NCBI RefSeq assembly: GCF_031456295.1
Contig: NZ_JAVDUJ010000001.1
Location: 310,001-374,000 of the forward strand
Direction: 5' to 3'
Length of the DNA: 64,000 nt
DNA from: Arcanobacterium_A hippocoleae
GTDB taxonomy: Bacteria; Actinomycetota; Actinomycetes; Actinomycetales; Actinomycetaceae
This document shows positions 8,735-17,719 of the stretch, in pieces; the stretch's first letter is position 1, and each line of letters starts with the position of its first letter. Below the pieces are notes generated by a model, which saw nothing but the letters and a program-made list of their open reading frames with translations, did no database searches and was not told the origin of the DNA. A program made the translations under genes and the position numbers.

Positions 8735-9922
8735 ATGCAAGCGTTTACTTCTGAATCTGTTACGGAAGGTCATCCTGATAAGGTCTGTGATCGTATTTCA
8801 GATGCGATTTTGGATGCGATTTTACAGCAGGATTCTGCTGCGCATGTGGCCGTGGAGGCGATGGCAACTACAGGTTTAGTGCATGTAGCCGGGGAAGTTA
8901 CTACAACCGCTTATGTGGAAATCCCGGAAATAATTCGGACAGTTCTTGCTGAAATTGGTTATACTTCCTCACAAATTGGTTTTGATGCAGGATCTTGCGG
9001 AATTTCAGTTTCGATTGGATCACAGTCGTCAGATATCGCCCAGGGTGTTGTAAATTCTCTCGAAGCTCGTAATGCTAGCAGTGAGATTGAAACTTTTGAT
9101 CAGCAAGGAGCAGGGGATCAAGGCTTGATGTTTGGTTATGCGTCTAACGAAACATCTGTTTTGATGCCGTTACCGATTCACCTTTCACATCGACTTGCCG
9201 AGCAATTGGCAAAGGTTCGCAAGAGTGGGGAAGTTCCAGGTCTGCGCCCTGATGGCAAAACACAAGTCACAGTTTCTTATGATCGTGGAGTGCCTGTTTC
9301 AATCGATACGATCGTTGTTTCTACACAGCATGATGATCACATCAGCCAAGCTGAGCTTGCTGCCGTGATCGAAAATGCAGTAATTGATCCAGTTTTGGAA
9401 ATTCATGCTGAGGGATATTTACCACGGCGGCCAGAAATATTGGTTAATCCGTCCGGACGGTTTGTGATTGGCGGCCCAATGGGCGATGCTGGTTTAACGG
9501 GGCGGAAAATTATCGTCGATACGTACGGCGGAATGGCTCGTCACGGTGGCGGAGCTTTCTCTGGAAAAGATCCTTCAAAGGTGGATCGTTCAGCTGCTTA
9601 CGCCGCAAGATGGGTCGCGAAGAATGTGGTTGCAGCTGGGCTCGCAGAACGCTGTGAGATCCAAATTGCATACGCAATTGGGCGAGCACATCCAGTTTCC
9701 TTGCGCGTTGATACCTTTGGCACAGAAAAGTATGAACTTTCACGGATCGAGAATGCGGTTCAGAAGGTTTTCGATTTGCGACCAGCTGCGATTATCGCAC
9801 AGCTTGATTTGCTCCGTCCGATTTATGCAAAGACGGCTTCCTATGGTCATTTTGGCCGTGAGCTGCCTGAATTCACTTGGGAGCGGACTGATCGTATTGC
9901 AGATTTGCTTGCTGCATTATAA
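8735..9922 (+). CDS. metK: S-adenosylmethionine synthetase
   Basis: 395 residues from ATG 8735. Makes S-adenosylmethionine from methionine and ATP. The chosen start gives the family N-terminus FTSESVTEGHPDKVCDRISDA, with GHPDK at 12-16. The frame stays open 24 codons further upstream, but that stretch does not resemble MetK. GAGDQGLMFGYA (ATP binding) and GGAFSGKDPSKVDRSAAY (phosphate binding) are intact. I looked for a SAM riboswitch in the 96 bases upstream and saw none. Confidence 0.96.
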   Translation: MQAFTSESVTEGHPDKVCDRISDAILDAILQQDSAAHVAVEAMATTGLVHVAGEVTTTAYVEIPEIIRTVLAEIGYTSSQIGFDAGSCGISVSIGSQSSDIAQGVVNSLEARNASSEIETFDQQGAGDQGLMFGYASNETSVLMPLPIHLSHRLAEQLAKVRKSGEVPGLRPDGKTQVTVSYDRGVPVSIDTIVVSTQHDDHISQAELAAVIENAVIDPVLEIHAEGYLPRRPEILVNPSGRFVIGGPMGDAGLTGRKIIVDTYGGMARHGGGAFSGKDPSKVDRSAAYAARWVAKNVVAAGLAERCEIQIAYAIGRAHPVSLRVDTFGTEKYELSRIENAVQKVFDLRPAAIIAQLDLLRPIYAKTASYGHFGRELPEFTWERTDRIADLLAAL

Positions 9923-10038
9923 TTTTCCTGGTTGTTGTTAACTCTGGTGTGCTGAGAATCTGAGGTTCTTGCAGCTGAAAATTTTAATCAGTTAAAAAGC
10001 AAGCGATTTTCCGAGGAAGGCCGTGATTCAATATATCC

Positions 10039-12279
10039 ATGGGATCAAATACGAAGTTTTCTCGCGAATCACTATTACAAGATTTACCTCAGTTTTCTAA
10101 ACAAACTGAGCTGCTTAGTGTTGCGCCAATGCCGGTAAATATTGATTCATCAGTGCATGATCCAATAGCGCGCATTTACCCTGATATCCCATTGCCGCAT
10201 ATGAGTCAGCTTTTTGATTACGAAATTCCACCCCGTTTTGCTGATTTATCTGTGGGTGCGCGTGTAAAAATTTCACTTGGCGGGCAAAAGGTCACCGGAA
10301 TCGTTGCCGAGCGTTGTGCAACCACAGTGAATAATAGTAAATTGCGTGAAATTGAGTCAGTGATTTCAAATGTACCGGTATTACAGCCGCAGTTGCGCGA
10401 ACTATTAGAATGCATCTCGCTTACATATTTCAGTCCAATTGCTGAATTATTTCGGCTGGCTATTCCGGGGCGGCATGCTCGCGCAGAAAAAGAGTATTAT
10501 GCACTTCCACCTGCGCAAGCAGCGCATGGAGAGATTTCTGATGATTATCGTTTTCCACAGTACTATCAGGATGCAGCTGCTTTCTCCAGTGGTGATTATC
10601 TCGCGCTTCCAGAGCAGACGCTGCTTCATCTTCTTCCCTCCGATGATATCGAAATTTTTGTGCCATGTATCAAACGTGTTTTATGTGATGCAGGTACAGT
10701 ATTATTGCTTGCTCCTACTGCGCGTGAAGTTGAGCGGATCGCAGCAAAAATCAAGCTGATTTTCCCTGATATATCGCTTGCGAAATGGTCTTCAGATAAT
10801 TCACATGCAGCTCGTTATACGATGTTTCTTTCTGCGCTCGAAGGGCGTACACGCATCATAATCGGTACTCGTGTAGCAATCTGGGCGCCATTGAAGGATC
10901 TAAAATTAATCATCCAATTCGATGATTCTCATTCTGCCTATCGTGAGCGGCGGAGTCCTTATCTCGATGCGCGTGATGTGCTTCGGCAACGTACCAGAAT
11001 TGAATCAGCAAAGTTTTGTATTGCTGCTTATGGTCCAAGTATTCCCGCGCTTGCAGGGATGATGCCGATTGCTGCGCAAGTACAAAGAAATCAACAAATT
11101 CATGACGGTGCTCTTAAACTTTTACCTGCAGGCGAAGATCTTTTGCCGAAAGAACAAGTGATAATGGCTGATTTAGCAGCTCGAAAAGGATTATTGCCAC
11201 AAGTACTTGGCGCAAATCAGTTTCAATATGAAGCCGCGCCTTGGAGCAGGATGCCTAGTTCCTTATATTCCGTTGTGCGGGAAGGATTGAACCGCGATGC
11301 TGTGCTAATTGTGGTTCCCCAAGCTGGGTATATTCCAAAATTAGCTTGTCTGCGTTGTGGCGAAATTGCAGTTTGTACTGAGTGCGGCGGGAGGCTCCAA
11401 ATCCCTGCTCCAAATCGCTTTCCAGAATGCATTCGTTGCGGATTGCGTGCGCAAAAATATTGTTGCGTGCACTGCCAAGGGCAGCAGCTCAAAAGCTCGC
11501 AAGTAGGCTCCGAACGTACAGCTTTTGAAATTGGGCGAGCTTTCCCGTCTGTTCCAATAAATTTAACGGCAAGCCAAAATGTGAACACAGCAGTAAAAGC
11601 TGGGCAAATAGTTGTTGCGACTCCGGGGAATGAGCCGCGATATCACCCCCGGTATGCGGCTGCGGTGGTTTTTGATTGCGGATATTTACTCAGCGGAAAT
11701 AGTCTGAATACGGAAGCACAATTCTTACGCACGATTGCAAAGACGATGAGTTTTGTAAAGCCTAGATCCGAAGGAGGAAAAATATTATTAATTGGCGCGG
11801 TGCCAACGGAGCTGATCAATGTGATTGGTCGCTGGGAATATCTGCAATGGGAAGTAAATGCATTTGCAGAACGTACTAATTTAGGTCTTCCGCCAGCACA
11901 TGATTGGATCGAAGTATCTGGTTCACATCTTGAATTGCGGAAATTCCTTGGTCTATTGCAAAGTATGATCACAGAATCAATCGCGAAGTATACTGCGATC
12001 GAAAATCACCGCAGCTCCACCGTAAATCTTTCCTTCGCAGAAGAAAGCTCTGCCGCACAAATAATTGATCCGCTCAGCACTGGAGGAAGCCACGAAGTAC
12101 TTATCGGCGCAAAAATTCTTGGGCCCAACACGATCAGTGATAATTTGCAGCGAATATACTTAGTACCTGAAAATGAATTTCGATATACCTACCTAGCTGT
12201 AATTGATCGTATTAATCGGATTGCTTCAGCTCAAAAGCTCACGCCTGGTCTGCGAATTTGCCGCAATCCGGCACTATAA
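10039..12279 (+). CDS. priA: Primosomal protein N' (PriA), actinobacterial form without helicase motifs
   Basis: 746 residues. PriA normally restarts stalled forks as a DEAH-type helicase. The N-terminal 3'-DNA-binding domain is recognisable (VARIxxDIPLPHxxxLFDYEIP). The zinc-binding block CLRCGEIAVCTECGGRL followed by CIRCGLRAQKYCCVHC is present. The helicase part is degenerate: no GxxGSGKT is found in the expected region and the Walker B position reads FDDSH instead of DEEH. Loss of these motifs is known in actinobacterial PriA, so a structural rather than ATP-driven role is likely. It lies between metK and fmt, as in Mycobacterium. ATG 10039 is far from the GAGGAAGG at 10012-10019. Confidence 0.88.
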   Translation: MGSNTKFSRESLLQDLPQFSKQTELLSVAPMPVNIDSSVHDPIARIYPDIPLPHMSQLFDYEIPPRFADLSVGARVKISLGGQKVTGIVAERCATTVNNSKLREIESVISNVPVLQPQLRELLECISLTYFSPIAELFRLAIPGRHARAEKEYYALPPAQAAHGEISDDYRFPQYYQDAAAFSSGDYLALPEQTLLHLLPSDDIEIFVPCIKRVLCDAGTVLLLAPTAREVERIAAKIKLIFPDISLAKWSSDNSHAARYTMFLSALEGRTRIIIGTRVAIWAPLKDLKLIIQFDDSHSAYRERRSPYLDARDVLRQRTRIESAKFCIAAYGPSIPALAGMMPIAAQVQRNQQIHDGALKLLPAGEDLLPKEQVIMADLAARKGLLPQVLGANQFQYEAAPWSRMPSSLYSVVREGLNRDAVLIVVPQAGYIPKLACLRCGEIAVCTECGGRLQIPAPNRFPECIRCGLRAQKYCCVHCQGQQLKSSQVGSERTAFEIGRAFPSVPINLTASQNVNTAVKAGQIVVATPGNEPRYHPRYAAAVVFDCGYLLSGNSLNTEAQFLRTIAKTMSFVKPRSEGGKILLIGAVPTELINVIGRWEYLQWEVNAFAERTNLGLPPAHDWIEVSGSHLELRKFLGLLQSMITESIAKYTAIENHRSSTVNLSFAEESSAAQIIDPLSTGGSHEVLIGAKILGPNTISDNLQRIYLVPENEFRYTYLAVIDRINRIASAQKLTPGLRICRNPAL

Positions 12280-12311
12280 TCATTAGCGACAAGAAATTTT
12301 AGGAGGATCCA

Positions 12312-13262
12312 TTGCGTATTATTTTTGCTGGCACACCTCATACAGCCATCCCAACATTGCATGCACTGGCAAAATGTCATGAAATTATTGCAGTATATAC
12401 ACGTGAACCGGCACCACAAGGGCGGAAACGTGTACTTACAAACTCTCCAGTTCATGACTATGCATTACAGCATGGATATCCGGTATATACTCCCAGCACT
12501 TTACGCGATCCGGATGTTGCCCAAGAGTTGCAAGATTTAGCTCCGGATGCGGTAGCAGTAGTTGCTTATGGTTTATTGATTCCCGAGGAACTATTGCAAA
12601 TTCCTCGGCTTGGCTGGTTTAACCTGCATTATTCGCTGCTGCCTCGTTGGCGTGGTGCTGCTCCGGTGCAGGCTGCTATTGCTGCTGGTGATCAGACAAT
12701 CGGAACTTGTGTATTTCAAATTGAGAAGGGTCTTGATACTGGTCCGGTACTGAGTAAAAATAGTTTCGTCTTGGATCGAAGTCTTACGGCTGGCGAGATT
12801 CTTGCGCAACTTTCAGAATCTGGTGCGGAGCAAATGGTGCATGTCTTTTCACAACTTGCTGCAGGCACTGCAACATCTCATGACCAAGAGGGCGAATCCA
12901 GTTATGCCCCAATGATCAACGCGCAAATGGCACAAATCGATTGGGATCGTCCTGCCTCCTCAGTGCAGAACCAAATTCATGCATATCTTCCTGAGCCTGG
13001 ATCATGGACGGAATTTAATGCTAAGAGGATCAAGATCAACGCAGTAAAAGTTCAAAACGAAAATAGTTCTGAATTTCAGCCTGGCAGCATTTTTCTAATT
13101 GGAAAAAAAGTTTGCGTTGCTACCGCAAAAGGCACGATCGAATTGAGTGACGTAGCACCAGCAGGGAAAAAATGGATGTCTGCTGCTGATTGGCTGCGTG
13201 GTATCCGCCAATCAGATCCGAAATTTGGTCTTCCCAACAAAACAAATACAAGTCAAGCGTAA
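12312..13262 (+). CDS. fmt: Methionyl-tRNA formyltransferase
   Basis: 316 residues. Formylates initiator Met-tRNA using 10-formyl-tetrahydrofolate. The catalytic triad is visible as Asn104 and His106 in NLHYSLLPRWRGAAP, plus Asp142 in GLDTGP. The start is TTG 12312, fixed by AGGAGG at 12301-12306 with five bases spacing. Usual length. It is followed by rsmB after 25 bases. Confidence 0.96.
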   Translation: MRIIFAGTPHTAIPTLHALAKCHEIIAVYTREPAPQGRKRVLTNSPVHDYALQHGYPVYTPSTLRDPDVAQELQDLAPDAVAVVAYGLLIPEELLQIPRLGWFNLHYSLLPRWRGAAPVQAAIAAGDQTIGTCVFQIEKGLDTGPVLSKNSFVLDRSLTAGEILAQLSESGAEQMVHVFSQLAAGTATSHDQEGESSYAPMINAQMAQIDWDRPASSVQNQIHAYLPEPGSWTEFNAKRIKINAVKVQNENSSEFQPGSIFLIGKKVCVATAKGTIELSDVAPAGKKWMSAADWLRGIRQSDPKFGLPNKTNTSQA

Positions 13263-13287
13263 AATCACGCAAAATTAGGAATATTCT

Positions 13288-14712
13288 ATGACTCAATATC
13301 GTCCGAAAAATTGGCGCCCAGGGCGTGCTGCATCTGATCGCGTTCGGAAAATTGTTTTCGACGTGCTGATTGATGTTGCACAAAATGATTCCTACGCTAA
13401 CCTCTTGTTACCGAAAGCATTAAAACGAGGCAATTTCCAAAAACAAGATGCAGCATACGCCACTAATCTTTGTTATGGCACTCTACGCTTACAAGGGCGT
13501 TGGGACGCAATTATTGCTACGTGTACGAATGGAAGAAAACTCACGGATATTGATATTCCGGTCTTGGTACTTTTACGCATGGGTGCACATCAATTATTGG
13601 AATTCAAAACTCCAGCACATGCAGCAATCTATGAAACAGTAACTCTTGCACGCAATGAATTGGGCAGTGGCGCAAGTGGATTCATAAATGCCGTGCTCCG
13701 CCGAGTTTCCGAACGCACAATTACACAATGGCGTGATCATGTACGCGATATTTCTGGTGGAAATTACGGATCGGTACAATTTTTGGCAACGTGGTTTTCT
13801 CATCCGGAGTGGATCGTGCGAGCTTTGGTGAATGCATTGAAGGCCAATGGCAGATCAACAAAAGATATCGTTTCGGTGCTGAAAGCAGATAATATTCCAG
13901 CTCCTGTAGCCTTAGTTGCACGGGATCTGAAAATTTCAGATTTACAAACTGATATCGAAAAAGGATCAATGCGGCACGAGCCAGGTAAACTCATGCCGCA
14001 ATCCCTGCTTCTCACTAATGGTGATCCAGCTCGCATCTTTGCAGTAAAAGATAAGTTAGCTGGCGTGCAAGATGAAGGCTCACAACTGGTTGCAAAAATA
14101 TTTACCACTGCCGCAGTTGAGAATGAAGACAAAAAATGGCTGGATTTATGCGCTGGACCAGGCGGGAAAAGCGCCACTATTGCTGCAATCGCCACCCAGC
14201 GCAGCGCACATTTATATGCGAATGAATTACATTCACATCGGCTTGATCTCGTTTCCCAAGCAGTTCAACCATGGTCAGAGATTATTTCTTTGCGTACCGG
14301 AGACGGACGCGATATCGGAATAGAAGAACCGGAAAGCTACGATCGGATCTTAGTTGATGTACCTTGTACAGGAATTGGAGCATTGCGCCGTCGCCCAGAA
14401 GCAAGATGGCGGAAAAATCCGTCAGATGCAATCGATCTGCAGCAACTCCAGATTGAACTGCTCGAATCGGCATGGAATGCCCTCAAGCCAGGTGGCGTGT
14501 TAGTGTACTCCACCTGTTCGCCATATCTTCCGGAAACACACGAAGTCATAAAGCAATTTTTAGCTGAACATCCTGCAGCCAAACTACTAGATGCGCCAAA
14601 AATTGCCAACAGCGTGGCAAAAATAAAATTTACATCGCCCACGAAAATGTTACAGTTATGGCCTGATTTGCATCACAGTGATGCAATGTTCGCAGCCGTT
14701 ATAAAGAAATAA
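13288..14712 (+). CDS. rsmB: 16S rRNA m5C967 methyltransferase RsmB
   Basis: 474 residues. The N-terminal domain (about 15-150) is the NusB-like RNA-binding fold. The C-terminal methyltransferase has the SAM motif DLCAGPGGKS (286-295). Both family cysteines are present: Cys360 in DVPCTGIGALRRRPEARW (product release) and Cys410 in VYSTCSP (nucleophile). It sits in the fmt-rsmB-rpe order typical of actinobacteria. Confidence 0.94.
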   Translation: MTQYRPKNWRPGRAASDRVRKIVFDVLIDVAQNDSYANLLLPKALKRGNFQKQDAAYATNLCYGTLRLQGRWDAIIATCTNGRKLTDIDIPVLVLLRMGAHQLLEFKTPAHAAIYETVTLARNELGSGASGFINAVLRRVSERTITQWRDHVRDISGGNYGSVQFLATWFSHPEWIVRALVNALKANGRSTKDIVSVLKADNIPAPVALVARDLKISDLQTDIEKGSMRHEPGKLMPQSLLLTNGDPARIFAVKDKLAGVQDEGSQLVAKIFTTAAVENEDKKWLDLCAGPGGKSATIAAIATQRSAHLYANELHSHRLDLVSQAVQPWSEIISLRTGDGRDIGIEEPESYDRILVDVPCTGIGALRRRPEARWRKNPSDAIDLQQLQIELLESAWNALKPGGVLVYSTCSPYLPETHEVIKQFLAEHPAAKLLDAPKIANSVAKIKFTSPTKMLQLWPDLHHSDAMFAAVIKK

Positions 14713-14757
14713 AACTGGATTTATCGATCACTGATTCTGAAATCTGAAAGGCCGAAT

Positions 14758-15420
14758 GTGAGTATCCGCATCAATCCCTCAATTCTAAACTGTGATTTCT
14801 CGAATTTACGCGGAGAAATCGCAAAAATTTCCAACGCCGATTTTGCACACATCGATGTGATGGATAATCATTTTGTGCCAAACTTAACTCTCGGTTTGCC
14901 GATTGTGGAAGCAATCAAAAAAGCTACAAAAATTCCACTCGATTGCCATTTAATGATCGAAAAACCTGATCTATGGGCTCCACAATATGCCGAAATTGGC
15001 AGTGAATCTGTCACCTTTCATGCTGAGGCAGCACAAGCACCAATCCGGCTCGCAAGAGAGTTACGAAAACTCGGTGCGCGGGCAGGTCTCGCAGTAAAAC
15101 CTGCAACACCAATCGAGCCATACCTTGAGATTTTAAGCGAATTCGACATGATTTTGATCATGACGGTAGAACCTGGCTTTGGTGGGCAGAAATTCATCTC
15201 ACAGATGCAACAAAAAATTATACGTACACGTGAAGCTGTAAATAAATCCGGTTTAGACGTGTGGATTCAAGTAGATGGTGGAATCTCACGAGACACGATC
15301 GAAATTGCGGCCGCAGCTGGCGCAGATACCTTTGTAGCTGGTTCAGCAGTATATTCTGCTGCAGACGCATATCAAGAAGTAGAGTCTTTACGAAATTTAG
15401 CTCACGCACATTGTCACTAA
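14758..15420 (+). CDS. rpe: Ribulose-phosphate 3-epimerase
   Basis: 220 residues. Interconverts ribulose-5-phosphate and xylulose-5-phosphate in the pentose phosphate pathway. Metal and catalytic residues are seen in HIDVMDNHFVPN (31-42), DCHLMIEKP and IQVDGGIS, with the phosphate-binding TVEPGFGGQKF loop. The start is GTG 14758 after an AAAGG. In Mycobacterium and many relatives the riboflavin genes come next; here they do not. Confidence 0.95.
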   Translation: MSIRINPSILNCDFSNLRGEIAKISNADFAHIDVMDNHFVPNLTLGLPIVEAIKKATKIPLDCHLMIEKPDLWAPQYAEIGSESVTFHAEAAQAPIRLARELRKLGARAGLAVKPATPIEPYLEILSEFDMILIMTVEPGFGGQKFISQMQQKIIRTREAVNKSGLDVWIQVDGGISRDTIEIAAAAGADTFVAGSAVYSAADAYQEVESLRNLAHAHCH

Positions 15421-15478
15421 CTACGTGTGCCTTATGTGGGTCTATCTCGTTCAGCGTGTAACTAGTGGTTTTTCATTT

Positions 15479-15640
15479 CTATTTTGAAAAATTATTCGCA
15501 AGCTGCTCTGCTAACTGCGATTCCACAGCCCGACGGATTGTAATAATCTGTTTTGGATATTTTCGCAATAACTTTCGCATGTCTGTCTCGTGGTAAACCA
15601 CCTCGATAGCACCGGCTGCTATATTACGTATTATCGACAC
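15479..15640 (-). CDS. Short unrecognised open frame (53 residues)
   Basis: A minus-strand frame from GTG 15640 to TAG 15479, basic and polar (it contains YHETDMRKLLRKYPKQIIT). I do not recognise it. It lies 3' of the HtaA remnant and beyond that remnant's terminator, in a 367-base stretch with no other gene. It may be a gene fragment or chance. The only possible ribosome-binding site is a weak AGGG touching the start. Confidence 0.2.
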   Translation of the reverse strand: MSIIRNIAAGAIEVVYHETDMRKLLRKYPKQIITIRRAVESQLAEQLANNFSK

Positions 15641-15705
15641 CCTACACTTTCATTAGAAACCCGTTGTCTGCAGAACATATTAGCGCGGATTTCCGGCGGC
15701 AGAAA

Positions 15706-15742
15706 CGGCGGCTGAGAACATTAATAATATTCTCAGCCGCCG
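15706..15742 (-). terminator. Terminator of the HtaA remnant
   Basis: A perfect 13-bp stem (CGGCGGCTGAGAA at 15706-15718, its complement at 15730-15742) with an 11-base A/T loop. On the minus strand it is followed by TTTCT. It lies 46 bases past the stop of the HtaA-domain remnant, which suggests the remnant was once an expressed gene. Confidence 0.7.
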
Positions 15743-15787
15743 CAAGATGCCGGCGATATCGCCGCTATCCGCACTCAGTTGTGATGT

Positions 15788-16555
15788 TTAGGCGTTTTCC
15801 GCTTGGTATGTGTTCTTGCGTCGGTGGTATACCGAGGCAAGAATCCCTGCACCCATAAGCGCAATCAGCAGCGACCAAATAATCAAATTTCCTGCAGCAG
15901 CACCGGTACGGGCAAGTGTGTTGCCGAAAGCGTCATATTCAACCAAATTGCCGTCCTTATCACATGTAGTTGCCGAAACTAGAGCAACGGAGGAAGACAT
16001 CGGCGCTAATTTTTCACCTGCTTTGTAGAAGCCGGCAAATGCTTTTGCACCGTCAGCGGTGAGTCTGACTGCTGCTCCAGAGAAGATCAGGCGGGAATCG
16101 GTAACTTTAATTCCGTTGAAAGTAACGGTTGCGAAATTGACTCGACCCAGGCTGAACTTATTGCCGCTCATATCGGATCCGGAAACATTCATATAGAGAC
16201 TTGCGGTGTTTCCGTTAATAACGAGAGCCGGGCTGCTGATACGGATGTCGAGAACGCCGTTATGGCCGGTAAAGTGAACTGAACCGCTGTAGTAAATTTT
16301 ACCGGTGCGGGTTGCGGTGTTGTAGCGTCCGCCGGTTGCCGGGAAGTTGAACTGCGCCCCGTCCCAGGAAGCGCCAGCGAGATCCCATTTACCATGCGCG
16401 ATCGGGCCGCGCAGGTAGGATGTGAAAGAGGAGCGTAGCGCCCAGCTTAGCGATCCGTTGGTGATGCGCTTCTTGTGCGGGTCAGCTTCGCACTTCTGAA
16501 GCTGTTCATGCTGCGTCGGCGGTTGAGGCTGAATCTGTGGTTGAGGCGGAGCCTG
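15788..16555 (-). pseudogene. 5'-truncated HtaA-domain (haem-binding) LARTG surface protein
   Basis: 255 codons open on the minus strand, with an in-frame TAG at 16556-16558 and no ATG, GTG or TTG between that stop and the domain. The frame begins with a Pro/Gln-rich linker. One HtaA domain follows: SLSWALRSSFTSYLRGPIAHGKW at its start, RLTADGAKAFAGFYKAGEKL at its end. The C-terminus carries a LARTG sortase motif, a hydrophobic span and a YHRRK positive tail. HtaA proteins bind haem at the actinobacterial surface. The signal peptide and any other domains are gone; the lost 5' side is now the leader of the ribXY operon. Parts are GC-rich (41 of 60 in 16321-16380). A functional protein is unlikely unless a non-standard start is used. 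Confidence 0.85.
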
Positions 16556-16577
16556 CTATACGTAAGGCACGCACCCC

Positions 16578-16606
16578 TTCCTCGTACAGAATAATTGCGC
16601 TATACT
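16578..16606 (+). promoter_or_regulatory. Probable promoter of the riboswitch-ribXY transcript
   Basis: TATACT at 16601-16606 is a good -10 box. The hexamer 17 bases upstream (TTCCTC, 16578-16583) is a poor -35. Transcription would start near 16613, just before the FMN aptamer. Confidence 0.4.
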
Positions 16607-16620
16607 GAACGGGTACGAAA

Positions 16621-16787
16621 GTGCTCCAGGGTCAGTGAAAGTCTGAACCGGCGGTGATAGTCCGCGAGCCATTCGCGCAGCAATCTAATTCGGCCACGAT
16701 GAGTTTTGGTTATGGATTATTGTCTGAGCTTTGGTTGAAGGGGTGAAATTCCTCTACCGACGGTAAAAGTCCGGATGGGAGGCGCAC
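16621..16787 (+). ncRNA. FMN riboswitch (RFN element)
   Basis: The conserved RFN cores are present in order. First half: AACCGGCGGTGATAGTCC, then GCGAGCC (about 16645-16670). Second half: GGGTGAAATTCC, then TACCGACGGTAAAAGTCC and GGATGGGAG (16741-16781). The outer stem is GTGCTCC at the 5' end against GGAGGCGCAC at the 3' end. FMN binding to this RNA lowers expression of riboflavin synthesis or uptake genes. Here it precedes a transporter operon, which identifies the likely substrate as riboflavin or a close relative. Confidence 0.95.
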
Positions 16788-16791
16788 TCTA

Positions 16792-16817
16792 CCAGATGCA
16801 GCTATTGCGGCATCTGG
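16792..16817 (+). terminator. Expression-platform hairpin of the FMN riboswitch
   Basis: CCAGATGC (16792-16799) and GCATCTGG (16810-16817) form a perfect 8-bp stem with a 10-base loop. A T-rich stretch without a long pure T run follows. It begins four bases after the aptamer, the right place for FMN-dependent premature termination. Confidence 0.65.
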
Positions 16818-16884
16818 ATTGTTTGTGTACTTTTCTTGGCGTGCTTTTGCGCTAAAACAATAGCACAAGAATAAGGACACAAAT

Positions 16885-17640
16885 TTGCGTTTACCAAATT
16901 GGCTCGCACCAGTATTACTCGGATTATCCGTAATCTTGGGATGGCTGATCTTTACCACTACCGGCATCATTGCACCGTATCTTTTACCGCATCCGGGAGC
17001 AGTACTAGCAAATCTGATTCACGGCTTAACTGCAGGATATCTTCTCGACTCGCTTGTGCAAACGAATATCGAAGCCGGGATCGGCGCTGGATTTGCAGCA
17101 ATAATTGGAGTTCCTCTCGGATTAGCGATTGCACATTGGAAAATTTTCAGTGCTTCAATCGAGCCGTATCTTGCCGCGTCTCAAGCCATCCCAGCCGTTG
17201 CAATTGCACCACTTTTAGTCACGTGGATTGGCTACGGGATCGCACCCATCATTACACTCTGTGCAATTATCGTCGTGTTCCCAATCGTGATCAGCACAGG
17301 AGTCGGGATCAGGAGCATCGATTCAGATGTGATTGCTGCGGCGCGTCTCGACGGTGCCGGCGGTATCAACCTATTAACTCGGATTGAAATTCCACTTGCT
17401 GCTCCAAATATCCTCGCCGGTTTTCGGAACGGTTTCACTCTTGCAATCACGGGAGCAGTAGTAGGGGAAATGATTATTGGCGGTCAAAAAGGACTTGGCA
17501 TCATGCTGATTACCGCGCAGCATTTACATGATTTGCCCGCGATGTTCGCAACGATCATTTTACTTGCAATCACAGCAGTATTTATTTACCTGATACTCCG
17601 CGCTATTGAAATGAAGGTAGTGCAAATCGTATCAGTCTAA
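16885..17640 (+). CDS. ribX: Riboflavin ABC transporter permease RibX
   Basis: 251 residues with about six membrane segments; family BPD_transp_1, closest in style to SsuC/TauC permeases. The cytoplasmic EAA loop is visible as AAARLDGAGGINLLTRIEIP, which contacts the ATPase. The start is TTG 16885 with AAGGA at 16873-16877. Specificity is inferred from the FMN riboswitch directly upstream and the NMT1-type binding protein downstream; this pairing has been described as RibXY. No ATPase gene is adjacent, so one must be encoded elsewhere or shared. Confidence 0.85.
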   Translation: MRLPNWLAPVLLGLSVILGWLIFTTTGIIAPYLLPHPGAVLANLIHGLTAGYLLDSLVQTNIEAGIGAGFAAIIGVPLGLAIAHWKIFSASIEPYLAASQAIPAVAIAPLLVTWIGYGIAPIITLCAIIVVFPIVISTGVGIRSIDSDVIAAARLDGAGGINLLTRIEIPLAAPNILAGFRNGFTLAITGAVVGEMIIGGQKGLGIMLITAQHLHDLPAMFATIILLAITAVFIYLILRAIEMKVVQIVSV

Positions 17641-17719
17641 ATACGGCACATCTATTTCGCCGATAATTCACTAATAACTAGCGTCAGAGAAAATCATTAA
17701 AATATCCGAAAGGAAAGAA

